DNA of 64,000 nucleotides from Prolixibacteraceae bacterium JC049 (lineage in GTDB: Bacteria > Bacteroidota > Bacteroidia > Bacteroidales > Prolixibacteraceae): positions 62,381 through 126,380 of the forward strand of contig SACZ01000001.1 of the NCBI GenBank assembly GCA_023369685.1. Reading direction: 5' to 3'. Positions 1-8,342 of this stretch are shown one piece after another. How positions within the stretch are numbered: position 1 is the first letter of the stretch; each line of letters begins with the position of its first letter. A program made the translations under genes and the position numbers. Under the pieces are notes generated by a model. That model had not been told where the DNA came from. It saw only the letters and a list, made by a program, of their open reading frames with translations, and made no database searches.

Positions 1-233
1 AAGGAGGAACACAGCCAGAAAAAGTACTTCGCCTACGTGGAAAAGGGTTGCCAGATGTAAATGGCTACGGTCGTGGCGATTTATTGGTTCGTGTTCACGT
101 TTGGGTGCCTAAGAAACTTTCATCAGAAGATAAGAAGTTCTTAGAGAAATTGCAGTCGAGTCCTACTTTCCAGAAAGGTCCACAGCAAGAGGAGAAAAAC
201 TTCTTCCGTCGCATGAAAGATATGTTTGAATAG
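1..233 (+). CDS. dnaJ: Chaperone protein DnaJ, C-terminal end (5' truncated)
   Basis: This is the last ~77 residues of a gene that begins before the window. The frame reads GGTQPEKVLRLRGKGLP and then GYGRGDLLVRVHVWVPKKLS, which is the second C-terminal substrate-binding domain of DnaJ/Hsp40. It ends in a charged tail, FFRRMKDMFE. DnaJ delivers unfolded clients to DnaK in the cytosol and stimulates its ATPase. The J-domain and zinc-finger region are outside the window. A clear terminator follows, so dnaJ ends its transcription unit. The identification rests on the strongly conserved GKG-P/GRGDL segment. Confidence 0.93.
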   Translation, partial: GGTQPEKVLRLRGKGLPDVNGYGRGDLLVRVHVWVPKKLSSEDKKFLEKLQSSPTFQKGPQQEEKNFFRRMKDMFE

Positions 234-280
234 AAGATTTCCAGATACAGGGTTTTCTAAACGACAGAAAATCTGAATGG

Positions 281-318
281 AGTGGCTCGTTGAAAATTGT
301 TTTGGCGAGCCACTTTTG
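281..318 (+). terminator. Intrinsic terminator after dnaJ
   Basis: A perfect 9-bp stem, AGTGGCTCG (281-289) with CGAGCCACT (306-314), is followed by a short T-rich tail. It lies about 50 bases after the dnaJ stop codon. A weaker AGAAAA/TTTTCT hairpin precedes it near 252-272. Confidence 0.75.
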
Positions 319-327
319 TATTTCTCT

Positions 328-417
328 ATCCTTCGTTTGCAACGAAGGATTTAAATTTCATGTTTCGGAAGTATGTTGTCACTCGTTACAAACGAGTGGG
401 AGTTGTAGCCCACTCGA
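328..417. repeat. Cluster of short palindromes, possibly REP-like
   Basis: Three hairpins lie in the gap between dnaJ and the converging GTPase gene. They are ATCCTTCGTT/AACGAAGGAT with a 3-base loop (328-350), CACTCGTT/AACGAGTG with a 3-base loop (380-398), and CGAGTGGG/CCCACTCG from about 393. The last two share bases, so only one can form at a time. Short stems with a small TGC or ACA loop resemble dispersed REP-type palindromes. The rest of the 234-471 gap contains nothing I recognise. Confidence 0.45.
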
Positions 418-471
418 AAGGATTCGTGCGGTAGCAGTGTACCCAGTGTTAGAATATGAGTTTGGTACTAC

Positions 472-1458
472 TTATTCTGTTTCGGTTACTAATATCTGTT
501 TCAAACTTTTTTCAATCTCTTCTTTATTGATGTTTTTACCAATTAAAACAATCTTGTTTTCGCGTGGAGTATCGTTCCAATAGTTTCCTTCTTCCAATGT
601 GAAATAGCCTTTTACCGATTGAAAAATCATCTTCTGAGGTTCATTTTTGATGCAGATAATTCCCTTCATTCGGTATAAGTTCGAACTATTGAATTTTAAG
701 AAATAGTCCATCCAAAAACGAAAACGTTCTTCTTCGAAGTCCCCTTTAAACGATATGGTGCAAGTGGTTATCGCTTCATGTTTCGAGGCTTTTTCGTCAT
801 TAACCAATTGTACAGTTTTAAAATGATTGTAGGTTAACTGTTCAACTTTCTCAGCAGTGTTAAAGTGGTTGTCTAACAGATTAATTCCATTTAACTGTGC
901 AAATTGAGTGTAATAGATGCGGGCAGTGGGATTAAGTAAGCGAAGTTTTTGGTCCAATTGCTCTTTCTTCAAATCATCAATTCGATCCATTTTATTTACG
1001 ATTACCTGATCGGCCAATACCAGTTGCTGCCTTACTTCCGATCTATCGGTTAGTAAATCGAAGAAATTTTCACCATCGATGAGTGCAATGGTACTGTCTA
1101 CATAAAATTTACTTCGAATTCTTTCTCCACTTACAAAAAACTCTTGAATGGAAGCCGGATCAGCAATGCCAGTTGTCTCAATTAGCAGGTGATTGAATTG
1201 CTTGTTAGATAACAATAAACTATTAATCATTAAGCCAAATTCATTGGTAATGGAACAGCAAATACAGCCATTGGAAAGTTCGTAGATATTTCCTCCTTCG
1301 GTTTTGTATATCAGTTCACTGTCAATGTTCTCTGAGCCAAATTCATTTTCGAAAATCACAAACTTTTTGGCCGTGTGTTTTTTTATGATTTGGTTCAATA
1401 AAGTGGTCTTTCCTGCTCCCAAAAAACCGGTTATTATGGTTACTGGTATCTGCTTCAT
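472..1458 (-). CDS. CobW/COG0523 family GTPase (putative metal chaperone)
   Basis: This 328-residue cytosolic protein is of the G3E P-loop GTPase class. The Walker A motif GFLGAGKTT is at residues 11-19. The family's metal-binding CxCC motif appears as GCICC at about 64-68. ETTGIADP (~94-101) matches the switch II region and NKMD (155-158) gives guanine specificity. A CobW C-terminal-like domain follows. Relatives deliver zinc, cobalt or nickel to target enzymes, but the metal and the client cannot be read from this sequence. It is transcribed toward dnaJ as a single gene. No Zur-type operator was recognised upstream. Confidence 0.85.
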   Translation of the reverse strand: MKQIPVTIITGFLGAGKTTLLNQIIKKHTAKKFVIFENEFGSENIDSELIYKTEGGNIYELSNGCICCSITNEFGLMINSLLLSNKQFNHLLIETTGIADPASIQEFFVSGERIRSKFYVDSTIALIDGENFFDLLTDRSEVRQQLVLADQVIVNKMDRIDDLKKEQLDQKLRLLNPTARIYYTQFAQLNGINLLDNHFNTAEKVEQLTYNHFKTVQLVNDEKASKHEAITTCTISFKGDFEEERFRFWMDYFLKFNSSNLYRMKGIICIKNEPQKMIFQSVKGYFTLEEGNYWNDTPRENKIVLIGKNINKEEIEKSLKQILVTETE

Positions 1459-1542
1459 AAATTAATAGTAAATAGTTGCGCTAAGTTAGGACAAAATAGT
1501 GATGAAAAGGTTTTCTGAAATAATTAAAGTAAATCAATTGTG

Positions 1543-1574
1543 TTGAATCAAATTAAATATTAAGTTTATAATTG
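1543..1574 (+). promoter_or_regulatory. Promoter for the beta-propeller gene
   Basis: TTG (1543-1545) is followed after 21 bases by TATAATTG (1567-1574), a near match to the Bacteroidota -33/-7 consensus. The same -7 variant and the same spacing occur at the his promoter at 2757-2788, and the bases after it are also similar. Confidence 0.5.
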
Positions 1575-1622
1575 TAGTGATAGGAAGAAATGAGAGAGAG
1601 ATAAGAACCTAAAACTAATGTT

Positions 1623-2654
1623 ATGAGAATCATATTATTATTTGTGATTTGTTTTTTTATTCATGTTTCAGCCTTTTCGCAAAAGCAAGTGAAGCTTTTC
1701 TCTGATATTTACGATGGTGCTATACCTTTAAAGGGGGAGTTAGTAAATACAGAGTTATTAAATAGCCCTTATTATCTTCAGATTGCAGATTCTTTTCTCC
1801 TTGTTGGTAATAATACTGGTAAAGTTTTTGTCGATGTATTAAATGTCAATACAGGGAAAATAATTAATCAGTTTGGGTATAAAGGACGAGGTCCTGGAGA
1901 GATTTTGTATACTCATTCTTTTGGGCAGAGTTGGGATAAAAAAACATTTTGGGCTTATGATATTGTCGGTCGTAAACTGAATTATTACGATTCTAAAAAA
2001 ATATTTGCTGGGAAAAAGGATGTTTATCAAAAAACAATTAAGCTCGATTCAGTTTATGTTGCATCTGTTAGACAGTGGAATAATAACACCTTTTTTTCTA
2101 CACCCAATTACGACAAAAATAATGATCGCCATTTCTTATTGCACAAGATGAAATCGGGCAAGTTAATCGGCGCAAAAGGGAAATATCCCATGATAGAGCA
2201 GGGGATTCCTGTAATTTTTAAGGAAGCAGTGTATAATAGCATTTTTGAACGGTATCCAAGGAGTAATCGAGTTGTTGTGGGGCATCAACATTGGGATCAT
2301 ATAACCGTTTACGATACGCTATTTATTCCTAAGGTAATTATTGATGGGCCTTTCTATATCAACTTGAAATATGAAGCCTCGTCAAGTGGAACTACACTTT
2401 TATCAGGAGGAGGTATAGTTAGAAATCTTTGTTGTGGACCTAATGGGTTTATATATAATATAACTGAAAAGCAACGTTTTTCTGATGGGGTTTATCGTTA
2501 TTTGTTATGGTTGGATTATGAGGGGGAAATGAAGAAGATTTATGTGTTAGATCATAAAATATCAACCTTTACAGTTGACTGGTCAAAAAAGGAGGTTTAT
2601 GCCGTGGTTGTTCAGGAAGAAGAACCGGCAATCTATCGGTATAAATTAGAATAA
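1623..2654 (+). CDS. Secreted 6-bladed beta-propeller protein (TolB-like)
   Basis: This 343-residue protein starts with a hydrophobic signal peptide (about residues 1-19, ending HVSAFSQ), so it probably crosses the inner membrane. There is no clear lipobox Cys. The rest is rich in short beta-strand blocks. NQFGYKGRGPGEIL (~81-94) and the spaced aromatic/Gly repeats match the 6-bladed propeller proteins common in Bacteroidota, where GxGPGE-type turns are typical. The ligand and function are unknown. It is a single gene with its own promoter, and the his operon starts downstream. The family assignment is by pattern, not by alignment. Confidence 0.6.
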   Translation: MRIILLFVICFFIHVSAFSQKQVKLFSDIYDGAIPLKGELVNTELLNSPYYLQIADSFLLVGNNTGKVFVDVLNVNTGKIINQFGYKGRGPGEILYTHSFGQSWDKKTFWAYDIVGRKLNYYDSKKIFAGKKDVYQKTIKLDSVYVASVRQWNNNTFFSTPNYDKNNDRHFLLHKMKSGKLIGAKGKYPMIEQGIPVIFKEAVYNSIFERYPRSNRVVVGHQHWDHITVYDTLFIPKVIIDGPFYINLKYEASSSGTTLLSGGGIVRNLCCGPNGFIYNITEKQRFSDGVYRYLLWLDYEGEMKKIYVLDHKISTFTVDWSKKEVYAVVVQEEEPAIYRYKLE

Positions 2655-2756
2655 TAGGGGAATAGTAGGATAATTATTGAAAATTTTGTCTACGCGTATA
2701 TATTGTGTCTAAGTTGGCTGAAAGTAGAAGTTAACGACAAATTAACACTGAAAGGG

Positions 2757-2788
2757 TTGTTTTGCTTTCAAATTGTATTTATAATTGC
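2757..2788 (+). promoter_or_regulatory. Promoter of the hisGDCB-purU operon
   Basis: TTG at 2757-2759, a 21-base spacer and TATAATTG at 2781-2788 fit the Bacteroidota sigma-ABfr promoter. Transcription would start near 2795, about 15 bases before the leader ATG at 2810. That places the leader peptide at the very 5' end of the mRNA, as attenuation requires. Confidence 0.6.
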
Positions 2789-2809
2789 AGTGAAATTAGA
2801 AACAAGAAG

Positions 2810-2881
2810 ATGAATTCAAGACTACACCATTACGGCCATCATTTATTCCTGCTAACGGTAGGCCGATATGATATTGTCTAG
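2810..2881 (+). CDS. hisL: Histidine operon leader peptide
   Basis: A 23-codon ORF begins MNSRL, runs through HHYGHH (codons 6-11; four His among six) and ends at TAG 2879-2881. Its His codons lie just upstream of a set of alternative RNA stems and of hisG. This is the arrangement of a his attenuator leader: scarce charged tRNA-His would stall ribosomes at codons 6-11. The ORF is too short for routine gene finding. Its support is the His run, the position after a promoter, and the matching Trp-rich leader of the trp operon in this window. Confidence 0.85.
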   Translation: MNSRLHHYGHHLFLLTVGRYDIV

Positions 2882-2916
2882 ACTATAGAAAAATATTTAT
2901 TCAAAAGAGGCTTGCC
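2833..2916 (+). promoter_or_regulatory. his attenuator: pre-emptor and antiterminator stems
   Basis: Two competing pairings can be drawn. The pre-emptor is CGGCC (2833-2837) with GGCCG (2861-2865). The antiterminator is GGTAGGCC (2857-2864) with GGCTTGCC (2909-2916), eight pairs including two G-U wobbles. The antiterminator takes up the 5' arm of the downstream terminator. A ribosome stalled on the His codons (to about 2842) would block the pre-emptor and favour antitermination. A ribosome reaching the stop at 2881 would cover 2857-2864 and let the terminator form. The pairings are visible in the sequence; the mechanism is inferred from the enterobacterial his and trp models. Confidence 0.75.
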
Positions 2917-2940
2917 AATACATGGTGAGCCTCTTTTTTT
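2903..2940 (+). terminator. his attenuator terminator
   Basis: The stem GAGGCTTGCC (2907-2916) with GGTGAGCCTC (2924-2933) pairs fully, including two G-U wobbles. It has a 7-base loop, flanking A4/T4 extension and a run of eight T's. It ends 17 bases before the hisG ATG and so controls entry into the operon. Confidence 0.88.
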
Positions 2941-2956
2941 ATATCCAAAAACAGAC

Positions 2957-3823
2957 ATGGAAACACAGAACAAGATTAGAATTGCTATTCAAACCAAAGG
3001 TCGCTTAAACGAAGACTCGATAAAAATGTTGGAAGAAGCCGGAATTTACCTGGTAAAAGGAAAACGTCAGCTGGTATCTTCTGCTAAAAACTTTCCGTTG
3101 GAAGTATTATTTCTTCGTGACGATGATATTCCACAAACAGTAGCCGATGGCATGGCCGATATTGGTATTGTTGGTTTGAACGAAGTGATGGAAAAAAAGG
3201 AAGAGGTAGATATTATCCAATACCTTGGATTCAGTAAATGCCGTCTTTCGTTAGCCATTCCTAAAAGCGAGAGTTATGAAGATGTGAGTTACTTCTCAGG
3301 GAAGAAAATTGCCACATCGTATCCGGTAATTCTAAAAGATTTTCTGAAAGAAAAAAATATCGATGCAGAGATTCACGAGATAAGTGGCTCGGTAGAGATT
3401 GCTCCAGGAATTGGCCTGGCCGACGCTATTTTCGATATTGTGAGTTCTGGTAGTACTTTGGTGAGCAATCGCCTGAAAGAGGTGGAAGTGGTAACTCCTT
3501 CTGAAGCTGTTTTAGTGGCAACACCAGGATTGTCGGATGAGAAAAAAGCACTACTCGAAGAGATGCTGTTCAGAATTGAGTCGGCAGAAAGAGCAAAAGG
3601 GAAAAAGTATATTCTATTGAATGCTCCCGAAGAAAAAGTCGAAGAGATTTCCAATATGCTACCAGGAATGAAAAGTCCTACGGTAATGCCACTGGCTGAA
3701 GAAGGATGGGTTTCGCTGCATTCTGTAATCGATGAAAATGTGTTCTGGGAAATTATTGGTAAGCTAAAAGCTGCCGGAGCACAGGGAATTCTAAGTATTC
3801 CAATCGAGAAAATGATCATGTAA
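2957..3823 (+). CDS. hisG: ATP phosphoribosyltransferase, long form
   Basis: HisG catalyses the committed step of histidine synthesis, joining ATP and PRPP to give phosphoribosyl-ATP. I take the ATG at 2957 (METQNKIRIAIQTKGRL), giving 288 residues. An earlier in-frame start would begin inside the terminator hairpin. The two periplasmic-binding-like lobes include GLNEVMEKKEEVDI. DIVSSGSTLVSNRLKEV (~157-173) is the PRPP-binding region. The ~75-residue C-terminal tail ending AQGILSIPIEKMIM is the ACT-like regulatory domain of the long form, which needs no HisZ and is normally feedback-inhibited by His. It is the first gene behind the attenuator. Confidence 0.96.
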   Translation: METQNKIRIAIQTKGRLNEDSIKMLEEAGIYLVKGKRQLVSSAKNFPLEVLFLRDDDIPQTVADGMADIGIVGLNEVMEKKEEVDIIQYLGFSKCRLSLAIPKSESYEDVSYFSGKKIATSYPVILKDFLKEKNIDAEIHEISGSVEIAPGIGLADAIFDIVSSGSTLVSNRLKEVEVVTPSEAVLVATPGLSDEKKALLEEMLFRIESAERAKGKKYILLNAPEEKVEEISNMLPGMKSPTVMPLAEEGWVSLHSVIDENVFWEIIGKLKAAGAQGILSIPIEKMIM

Positions 3824-3864
3824 ATCGAACTCTGGGTCGTAAAATTAAATGAAGAGCACAAGCA

Positions 3865-5139
3865 ATGAAAGTAGTTAAATATCCTTCCAGACAAACATGG
3901 GGCGAACTGTTAAAACGTCCGGTATTAGATAATGCATCTCTGAATGAATCGGTGCAGTTGGTAATTGATGAGATTCGCCAAAAAGGCGATGAAGCTATCA
4001 AGAAATACACCGGCCACTTCGATAATGTAGAGCTAGATCAGTTTGAAATATCAGCAGAAGAGTGGCAAGAGGCAGCAGCTTTGGTGAGTGTAGAGCTGAA
4101 AGAAGCTATGCAGGTAGCTGCAAAAAATATTGAAACTTTTCACAAGCAACAGCTAGAGGGAGATGAGGTGATAGAGACGATGCCGGGAGTGAAATGCTGG
4201 CAGAAGCAAGTACCTATCGAGTCGGTTGGATTGTATGTGCCAGGAGGTACTGCGCCGCTGTTTTCAACAGTTTTGATGTTGGCTATCCCAGCAAAAATTG
4301 CCGGATGTGAAGAGATTGTGCTTTGCTCGCCTCCCAACAAAGAAGGAAAACTACCCGCAGCAATTTTGTACGCAGCCAAGTTGGCTGGTGTAAGCAAGGT
4401 GTTTAAAATTGGTGGAGTACAGGCTATTGGTGCAATGGCTTTGGGAACAGAATCGGTTCCTAAGGTGTGTAAGATTTTCGGGCCGGGTAATCAGTTTGTA
4501 ACTGCAGCCAAGCAGTTGGTAAGCATTGCCGATGTGGCTATCGATATGCCTGCAGGTCCATCGGAAGTCGCAATAATGGCCGATGATAGTGCCGATGCTT
4601 CTTTCGTAGCTGCCGATTTACTTTCGCAAGCAGAACACGGGGCAGATAGTCAGGTGGTGCTGGTTACTAGCAGTGAAGAGTTGATTGGTAAGGTGACTGA
4701 CGAGTTGGAGGCGCAATTGGGGCAGTTGCCAAGAAAAGAGATTGCTGAAAAAGCACTGTTGAATAGTAATATTTTATTGGTGAAAAATCAGCAGGAAATG
4801 GTACAGCTGATAAACGCATATGCGCCCGAGCACTTAATCATTTCTACTGAAAATTACTTAGAAGTTGCCGCTAAAATAACGAATGCTGGTTCGGTGTTTT
4901 TGGGGAATTACACACCAGAAAGTGCCGGAGACTATGCTTCGGGAACCAACCACACTTTGCCAACCAACGGTTGGGCAAAATCGTATAGTGGCGTGAATAT
5001 GGACAGTTTCATGCGGAAAATTACTTTTCAGGAGATTTCGAAAGCGGGTATTCAGGAGTTGGGAAAAACCATCGAGGTGATGGCAGAGGCAGAAATGTTG
5101 TTTGCCCACAAAAATGCAGCTACTCTTCGAATGCAATAG
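3865..5139 (+). CDS. hisD: Histidinol dehydrogenase
   Basis: This 424-residue enzyme performs the last two steps, oxidising L-histidinol to L-histidine with NAD+ and zinc. Family signatures are VGLYVPGGTAPLFSTVLM, the strand IFGPGNQFV, the catalytic/zinc segment SQAEHGADSQ, and APEHL followed by the glycine-rich NAGSVFLGNYTPES. The length is typical. It follows hisG by 41 bases in the same operon. Confidence 0.97.
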   Translation: MKVVKYPSRQTWGELLKRPVLDNASLNESVQLVIDEIRQKGDEAIKKYTGHFDNVELDQFEISAEEWQEAAALVSVELKEAMQVAAKNIETFHKQQLEGDEVIETMPGVKCWQKQVPIESVGLYVPGGTAPLFSTVLMLAIPAKIAGCEEIVLCSPPNKEGKLPAAILYAAKLAGVSKVFKIGGVQAIGAMALGTESVPKVCKIFGPGNQFVTAAKQLVSIADVAIDMPAGPSEVAIMADDSADASFVAADLLSQAEHGADSQVVLVTSSEELIGKVTDELEAQLGQLPRKEIAEKALLNSNILLVKNQQEMVQLINAYAPEHLIISTENYLEVAAKITNAGSVFLGNYTPESAGDYASGTNHTLPTNGWAKSYSGVNMDSFMRKITFQEISKAGIQELGKTIEVMAEAEMLFAHKNAATLRMQ

Positions 5140-5168
5140 ATTACGAACAAAACAAAGGTGCTCAAACT

Positions 5169-6203
5169 ATGAATATTGATCAATTACTTCGAAAAAATAT
5201 AGCCAACTTAAAACCTTACTCGTCGGCAAGAGATGAGTTTGCTGGAAGCGAAGGGGTATTTCTGGATGCCAACGAGAATCCTTTCAATGAACCGTTCAAT
5301 CGTTATCCCGATCCTTATCAATTAAAGCTGAAAACTGAAATTGCAAAGTTGAAGCAAGTAGAGGTAAATCAGATTTTTCTGGGAAATGGAAGCGATGAAG
5401 CCATCGATTTGTTGTTTCGTTCGGTTGCTGAACCGGGAGTCGATAACGTGGTAACCATAGCTCCAACGTACGGAATGTATCAGGTGGCTGCAGATATTAA
5501 TAATGTGGAAGTTCGAACAGTAAATCTGGATAATAATTTTCAGTTGGATGTGGATAAAGTCTTAAGTGCTACCGATGAAAATACCAAAATGGTATTTCTA
5601 TGTTCGCCTAACAATCCCACAGGGAATGATCTGGATCGAAAAGAGATGATGCGTTTGATTGAATCGTTCGATGGTTTGGTGATTGTAGATGAAGCTTACA
5701 TCGATTTCTCAGAACAAGCATCTATGTTGAATGAAGTTGATAGCTATGCTAACTTGGTGGTTTTGCAAACGTTTAGCAAGGCGTGGGGAATGGCTGGCTT
5801 GCGACTGGGAATGGCTTTCGCCAGTGCAGAATTGATAGCCGTCTTGAATAAGGTGAAATATCCATACAACTTAAATATCCTGACACAGGAAAAGGCTTTA
5901 GAACTTATAAGTCGAAAAGCGCAGGTGGATGAGTGGATCGATATTTTGTTGAAAGAACGTGAGGCATTGGCCAAGCAGCTGCAAAAATTGAATTTTGTGA
6001 CTAAGGTATTTGATTCCGATGCCAATTTTATCTTAGTGAAGACCACAGATGCTGATGGAATTTATAATCAGTTGGTGGAACAGCAGATCATCATTCGAAA
6101 TAGAAACAGAGTAATTCTTTGTGATGAGTGTTTGCGAATCTCCATTGGAACTCCTGAAGAGAATAAGCAATTGATGGACGCATTATTGAAACTGGAAAAG
6201 TAA
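5169..6203 (+). CDS. hisC: Histidinol-phosphate aminotransferase
   Basis: This 344-residue PLP enzyme of fold type I transfers the amino group from glutamate to imidazole acetol phosphate. Visible motifs are DANENPFNEP near the N-terminus, SPNNPTGN, VIVDEAYIDF (the Asp that contacts PLP) and the PLP-lysine segment TFSKAWGMAGLRLG. It ends directly before the hisB start region, with 6 bases between the stop and the hisB ATG, which suggests translational coupling. Confidence 0.97.
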   Translation: MNIDQLLRKNIANLKPYSSARDEFAGSEGVFLDANENPFNEPFNRYPDPYQLKLKTEIAKLKQVEVNQIFLGNGSDEAIDLLFRSVAEPGVDNVVTIAPTYGMYQVAADINNVEVRTVNLDNNFQLDVDKVLSATDENTKMVFLCSPNNPTGNDLDRKEMMRLIESFDGLVIVDEAYIDFSEQASMLNEVDSYANLVVLQTFSKAWGMAGLRLGMAFASAELIAVLNKVKYPYNLNILTQEKALELISRKAQVDEWIDILLKEREALAKQLQKLNFVTKVFDSDANFILVKTTDADGIYNQLVEQQIIIRNRNRVILCDECLRISIGTPEENKQLMDALLKLEK

Positions 6204-6209
6204 TTGACT

Positions 6210-7358
6210 ATGAAGAATTCAGAACAAAATTTGAAAAAAGCACTTTTTATCGATCGCGATGGAACTTTAGTCATTGAACCTCCGGTTGACTATCAGTTGG
6301 ACAGTTTAGAGAAGTTGGAGTTTTATCCCAAAGTATTTCGAAATCTATATCAGCTTAGAAGATTAACCGATTTTGAATTAGTGATGGTGACCAACCAGGA
6401 TGGTTTGGGAACAGCATCTTTCCCGGAAGAAACATTTTGGCCGGCTCACAATAAAATGTTGAAAGCATTTGAAGGCGAAGGAATTGTTTTCGACGATATT
6501 CTTATTGATAAAACAATGCCGGCAGAAAATGCGCCAACGCGTAAGCCGGGAACAGGAATGTTTCCCAATTATATGGATGGAAGTTACGATCTAGCTTCCT
6601 CTTTTGTTATTGGAGACAGAATAACGGATATTCAGCTAGCGGCCAACTTAGGTGCGAAAGGTATTCTGATTCAGTCGAAGGAAGCAGGATTACAAATGGT
6701 TGCTGAAGCAAGCTTAGAAACTAGTTGTGCCCTGATTAGTGAAGACTGGGATGAGATATTTGCTTTTATTCGCAAAGGAGAACGAACTGCTGAGGTGGTG
6801 CGAAAAACACATGAAACCGATATTGAAATTAAGCTGGATTTAGATGGCGATGGCAAAGCAGAAATAGCTACTGGACTGGGATTTTTTGATCATATGCTGG
6901 AACAAATTGCTCGCCACTCAGGATGTGATCTATCTATTCAGGTGAAAGGCGATTTACAGGTAGACGAACACCATACCATTGAAGATACGGCTCTGGCTTT
7001 GGGAGAAGCATTCAAAAAGGCACTGGGCGATAAACGAGGCATTGAACGCTATGGTTATTGTTTGCCAATGGACGACTGTTTAGTGCAAGTGGCACTGGAT
7101 TTTGGTGGACGTCCTTGGCTGGTGTGGGATGCCGAATTTAATCGAGAGAAAATTGGCGATATGCCTACAGAGATGTTTCTACATTTCTTCAAATCGTTCT
7201 CCGATACTTCGGCTTGTAATTTGAATATTAAAGCAGAAGGAGCTAACGAACACCATAAAATTGAAGGCATTTTCAAAGCTTTGGCACGAGCCATAAAAAT
7301 GGCCATCCGACACGATCCAATGATCGATCAGTTGCCATCGACAAAAGGAATGCTTTAA
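6210..7358 (+). CDS. hisB: Bifunctional histidinol-phosphatase / imidazoleglycerol-phosphate dehydratase
   Basis: A two-domain enzyme of 382 residues from the ATG at 6210; the TTG at 6204 is less likely. The N-terminal ~165 residues are a HAD phosphatase with [11 protein letters not shown] and the later [20 protein letters not shown], which dephosphorylates histidinol phosphate. The C-terminal ~190 residues are the dehydratase, with the metal-binding runs [22 protein letters not shown] and [15 protein letters not shown]. Fused HisB is known from enterobacteria and Bacteroidota. It serves steps 6 and 8 of the pathway. Confidence 0.97.
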   Translation: MKNSEQNLKKALFIDRDGTLVIEPPVDYQLDSLEKLEFYPKVFRNLYQLRRLTDFELVMVTNQDGLGTASFPEETFWPAHNKMLKAFEGEGIVFDDILIDKTMPAENAPTRKPGTGMFPNYMDGSYDLASSFVIGDRITDIQLAANLGAKGILIQSKEAGLQMVAEASLETSCALISEDWDEIFAFIRKGERTAEVVRKTHETDIEIKLDLDGDGKAEIATGLGFFDHMLEQIARHSGCDLSIQVKGDLQVDEHHTIEDTALALGEAFKKALGDKRGIERYGYCLPMDDCLVQVALDFGGRPWLVWDAEFNREKIGDMPTEMFLHFFKSFSDTSACNLNIKAEGANEHHKIEGIFKALARAIKMAIRHDPMIDQLPSTKGML

Positions 7359-7385
7359 ACTAAAACGAACAAAAGGATACAAAAT

Positions 7386-8270
7386 ATGCATCGTATACGA
7401 ACAACTAAAACCGAAACCAATAGAGCTATCTTATTACTGCATTGCCCTGATAAACGAGGAATTGTTGCATCAGTAACCGATTTCCTGAATCAGAATAATG
7501 CCAATATTGTTTCTCTCGATCAACATGTCGATCATGAAGAGAAAGTATTTTACATGCGAGTGGAATGGGAGTTGGAAGATTTTGGGATTCCCAAAGAGAA
7601 AATTGCAGAGTTTTTCGGAACATTGATTGCCGATAAATATGCCATGAATTGGAAGTTGTATTTCTCAACAGATAAGCCACGAATGGCTCTTTTCGTTTCA
7701 AAAATGTCGCATTGTTTGTTCGATATTCTTTCGCGATATACAGCAGGGGAGTGGAATGTAGAGATTCCTGTGATTATAAGTAACCATCCTAATATGCAAC
7801 CAGTAGCTGAACGATTCGGGATTGATTATCATTATATTCCTATCACCAAGGATAATAAAGCCGAACAAGAAGCAAAGGAGATTGAATTACTAAAGGAATA
7901 TGAAATTGATTTTTCAGTTTTAGCACGCTACATGCAAGTGTTATCCGATGATTTTGTAAGTCGTTTCCCTAATAAAATTATAAATATTCACCATTCCTTC
8001 TTGCCTGCATTTGCTGGAGCTAAACCTTATCATGCAGCGCATGCGCGAGGTGTGAAAATTATCGGAGCAACCAGTCATTACGTAACAAGCGATCTGGATG
8101 AAGGGCCAATCATTGTTCAGGATGTAACACAATGTAGCCATATCGATACGGTGGAGAGCTTGGTAAGAAAGGGGCGTGATTTAGAGAAAATTGTGCTTTC
8201 TAAAGCTATTTCAAAGCATTTGGAACGGAAATTATTGGTTTACAAGAATAGAACTGTTGTTTTTAATTAA
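7386..8270 (+). CDS. purU: Formyltetrahydrofolate deformylase
   Basis: A 294-residue protein with an N-terminal ACT domain (LLHCPDKRGIVASVTDFL, ~17-34). The C-terminal formyltransferase-fold hydrolase domain carries ISNHPNM, the INIHHSFLPAFAGAKPYHAA region with the catalytic His, and ATSHYVTSDLDEGPIIVQD. PurU hydrolyses 10-formyl-THF to formate and THF. The formate can feed PurT in purine synthesis. It lies 27 bases after hisB, apparently as the last gene of this half-operon. A link to histidine synthesis through one-carbon and AICAR metabolism is inference. Confidence 0.94.
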   Translation: MHRIRTTKTETNRAILLLHCPDKRGIVASVTDFLNQNNANIVSLDQHVDHEEKVFYMRVEWELEDFGIPKEKIAEFFGTLIADKYAMNWKLYFSTDKPRMALFVSKMSHCLFDILSRYTAGEWNVEIPVIISNHPNMQPVAERFGIDYHYIPITKDNKAEQEAKEIELLKEYEIDFSVLARYMQVLSDDFVSRFPNKIINIHHSFLPAFAGAKPYHAAHARGVKIIGATSHYVTSDLDEGPIIVQDVTQCSHIDTVESLVRKGRDLEKIVLSKAISKHLERKLLVYKNRTVVFN

Positions 8271-8342
8271 TCTATTTATGTTGATGTTTTGAACCAGCGA
8301 GGGATGATTATGTTATTTCCATGAACTATTAAAATTTAAGCC

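Noticed and set aside
2912-2956. Upstream in-frame extension of hisG
   Set aside because: It would begin inside the attenuator terminator stem and encodes residues not typical of HisG; the ATG at 2957 fits the family start.
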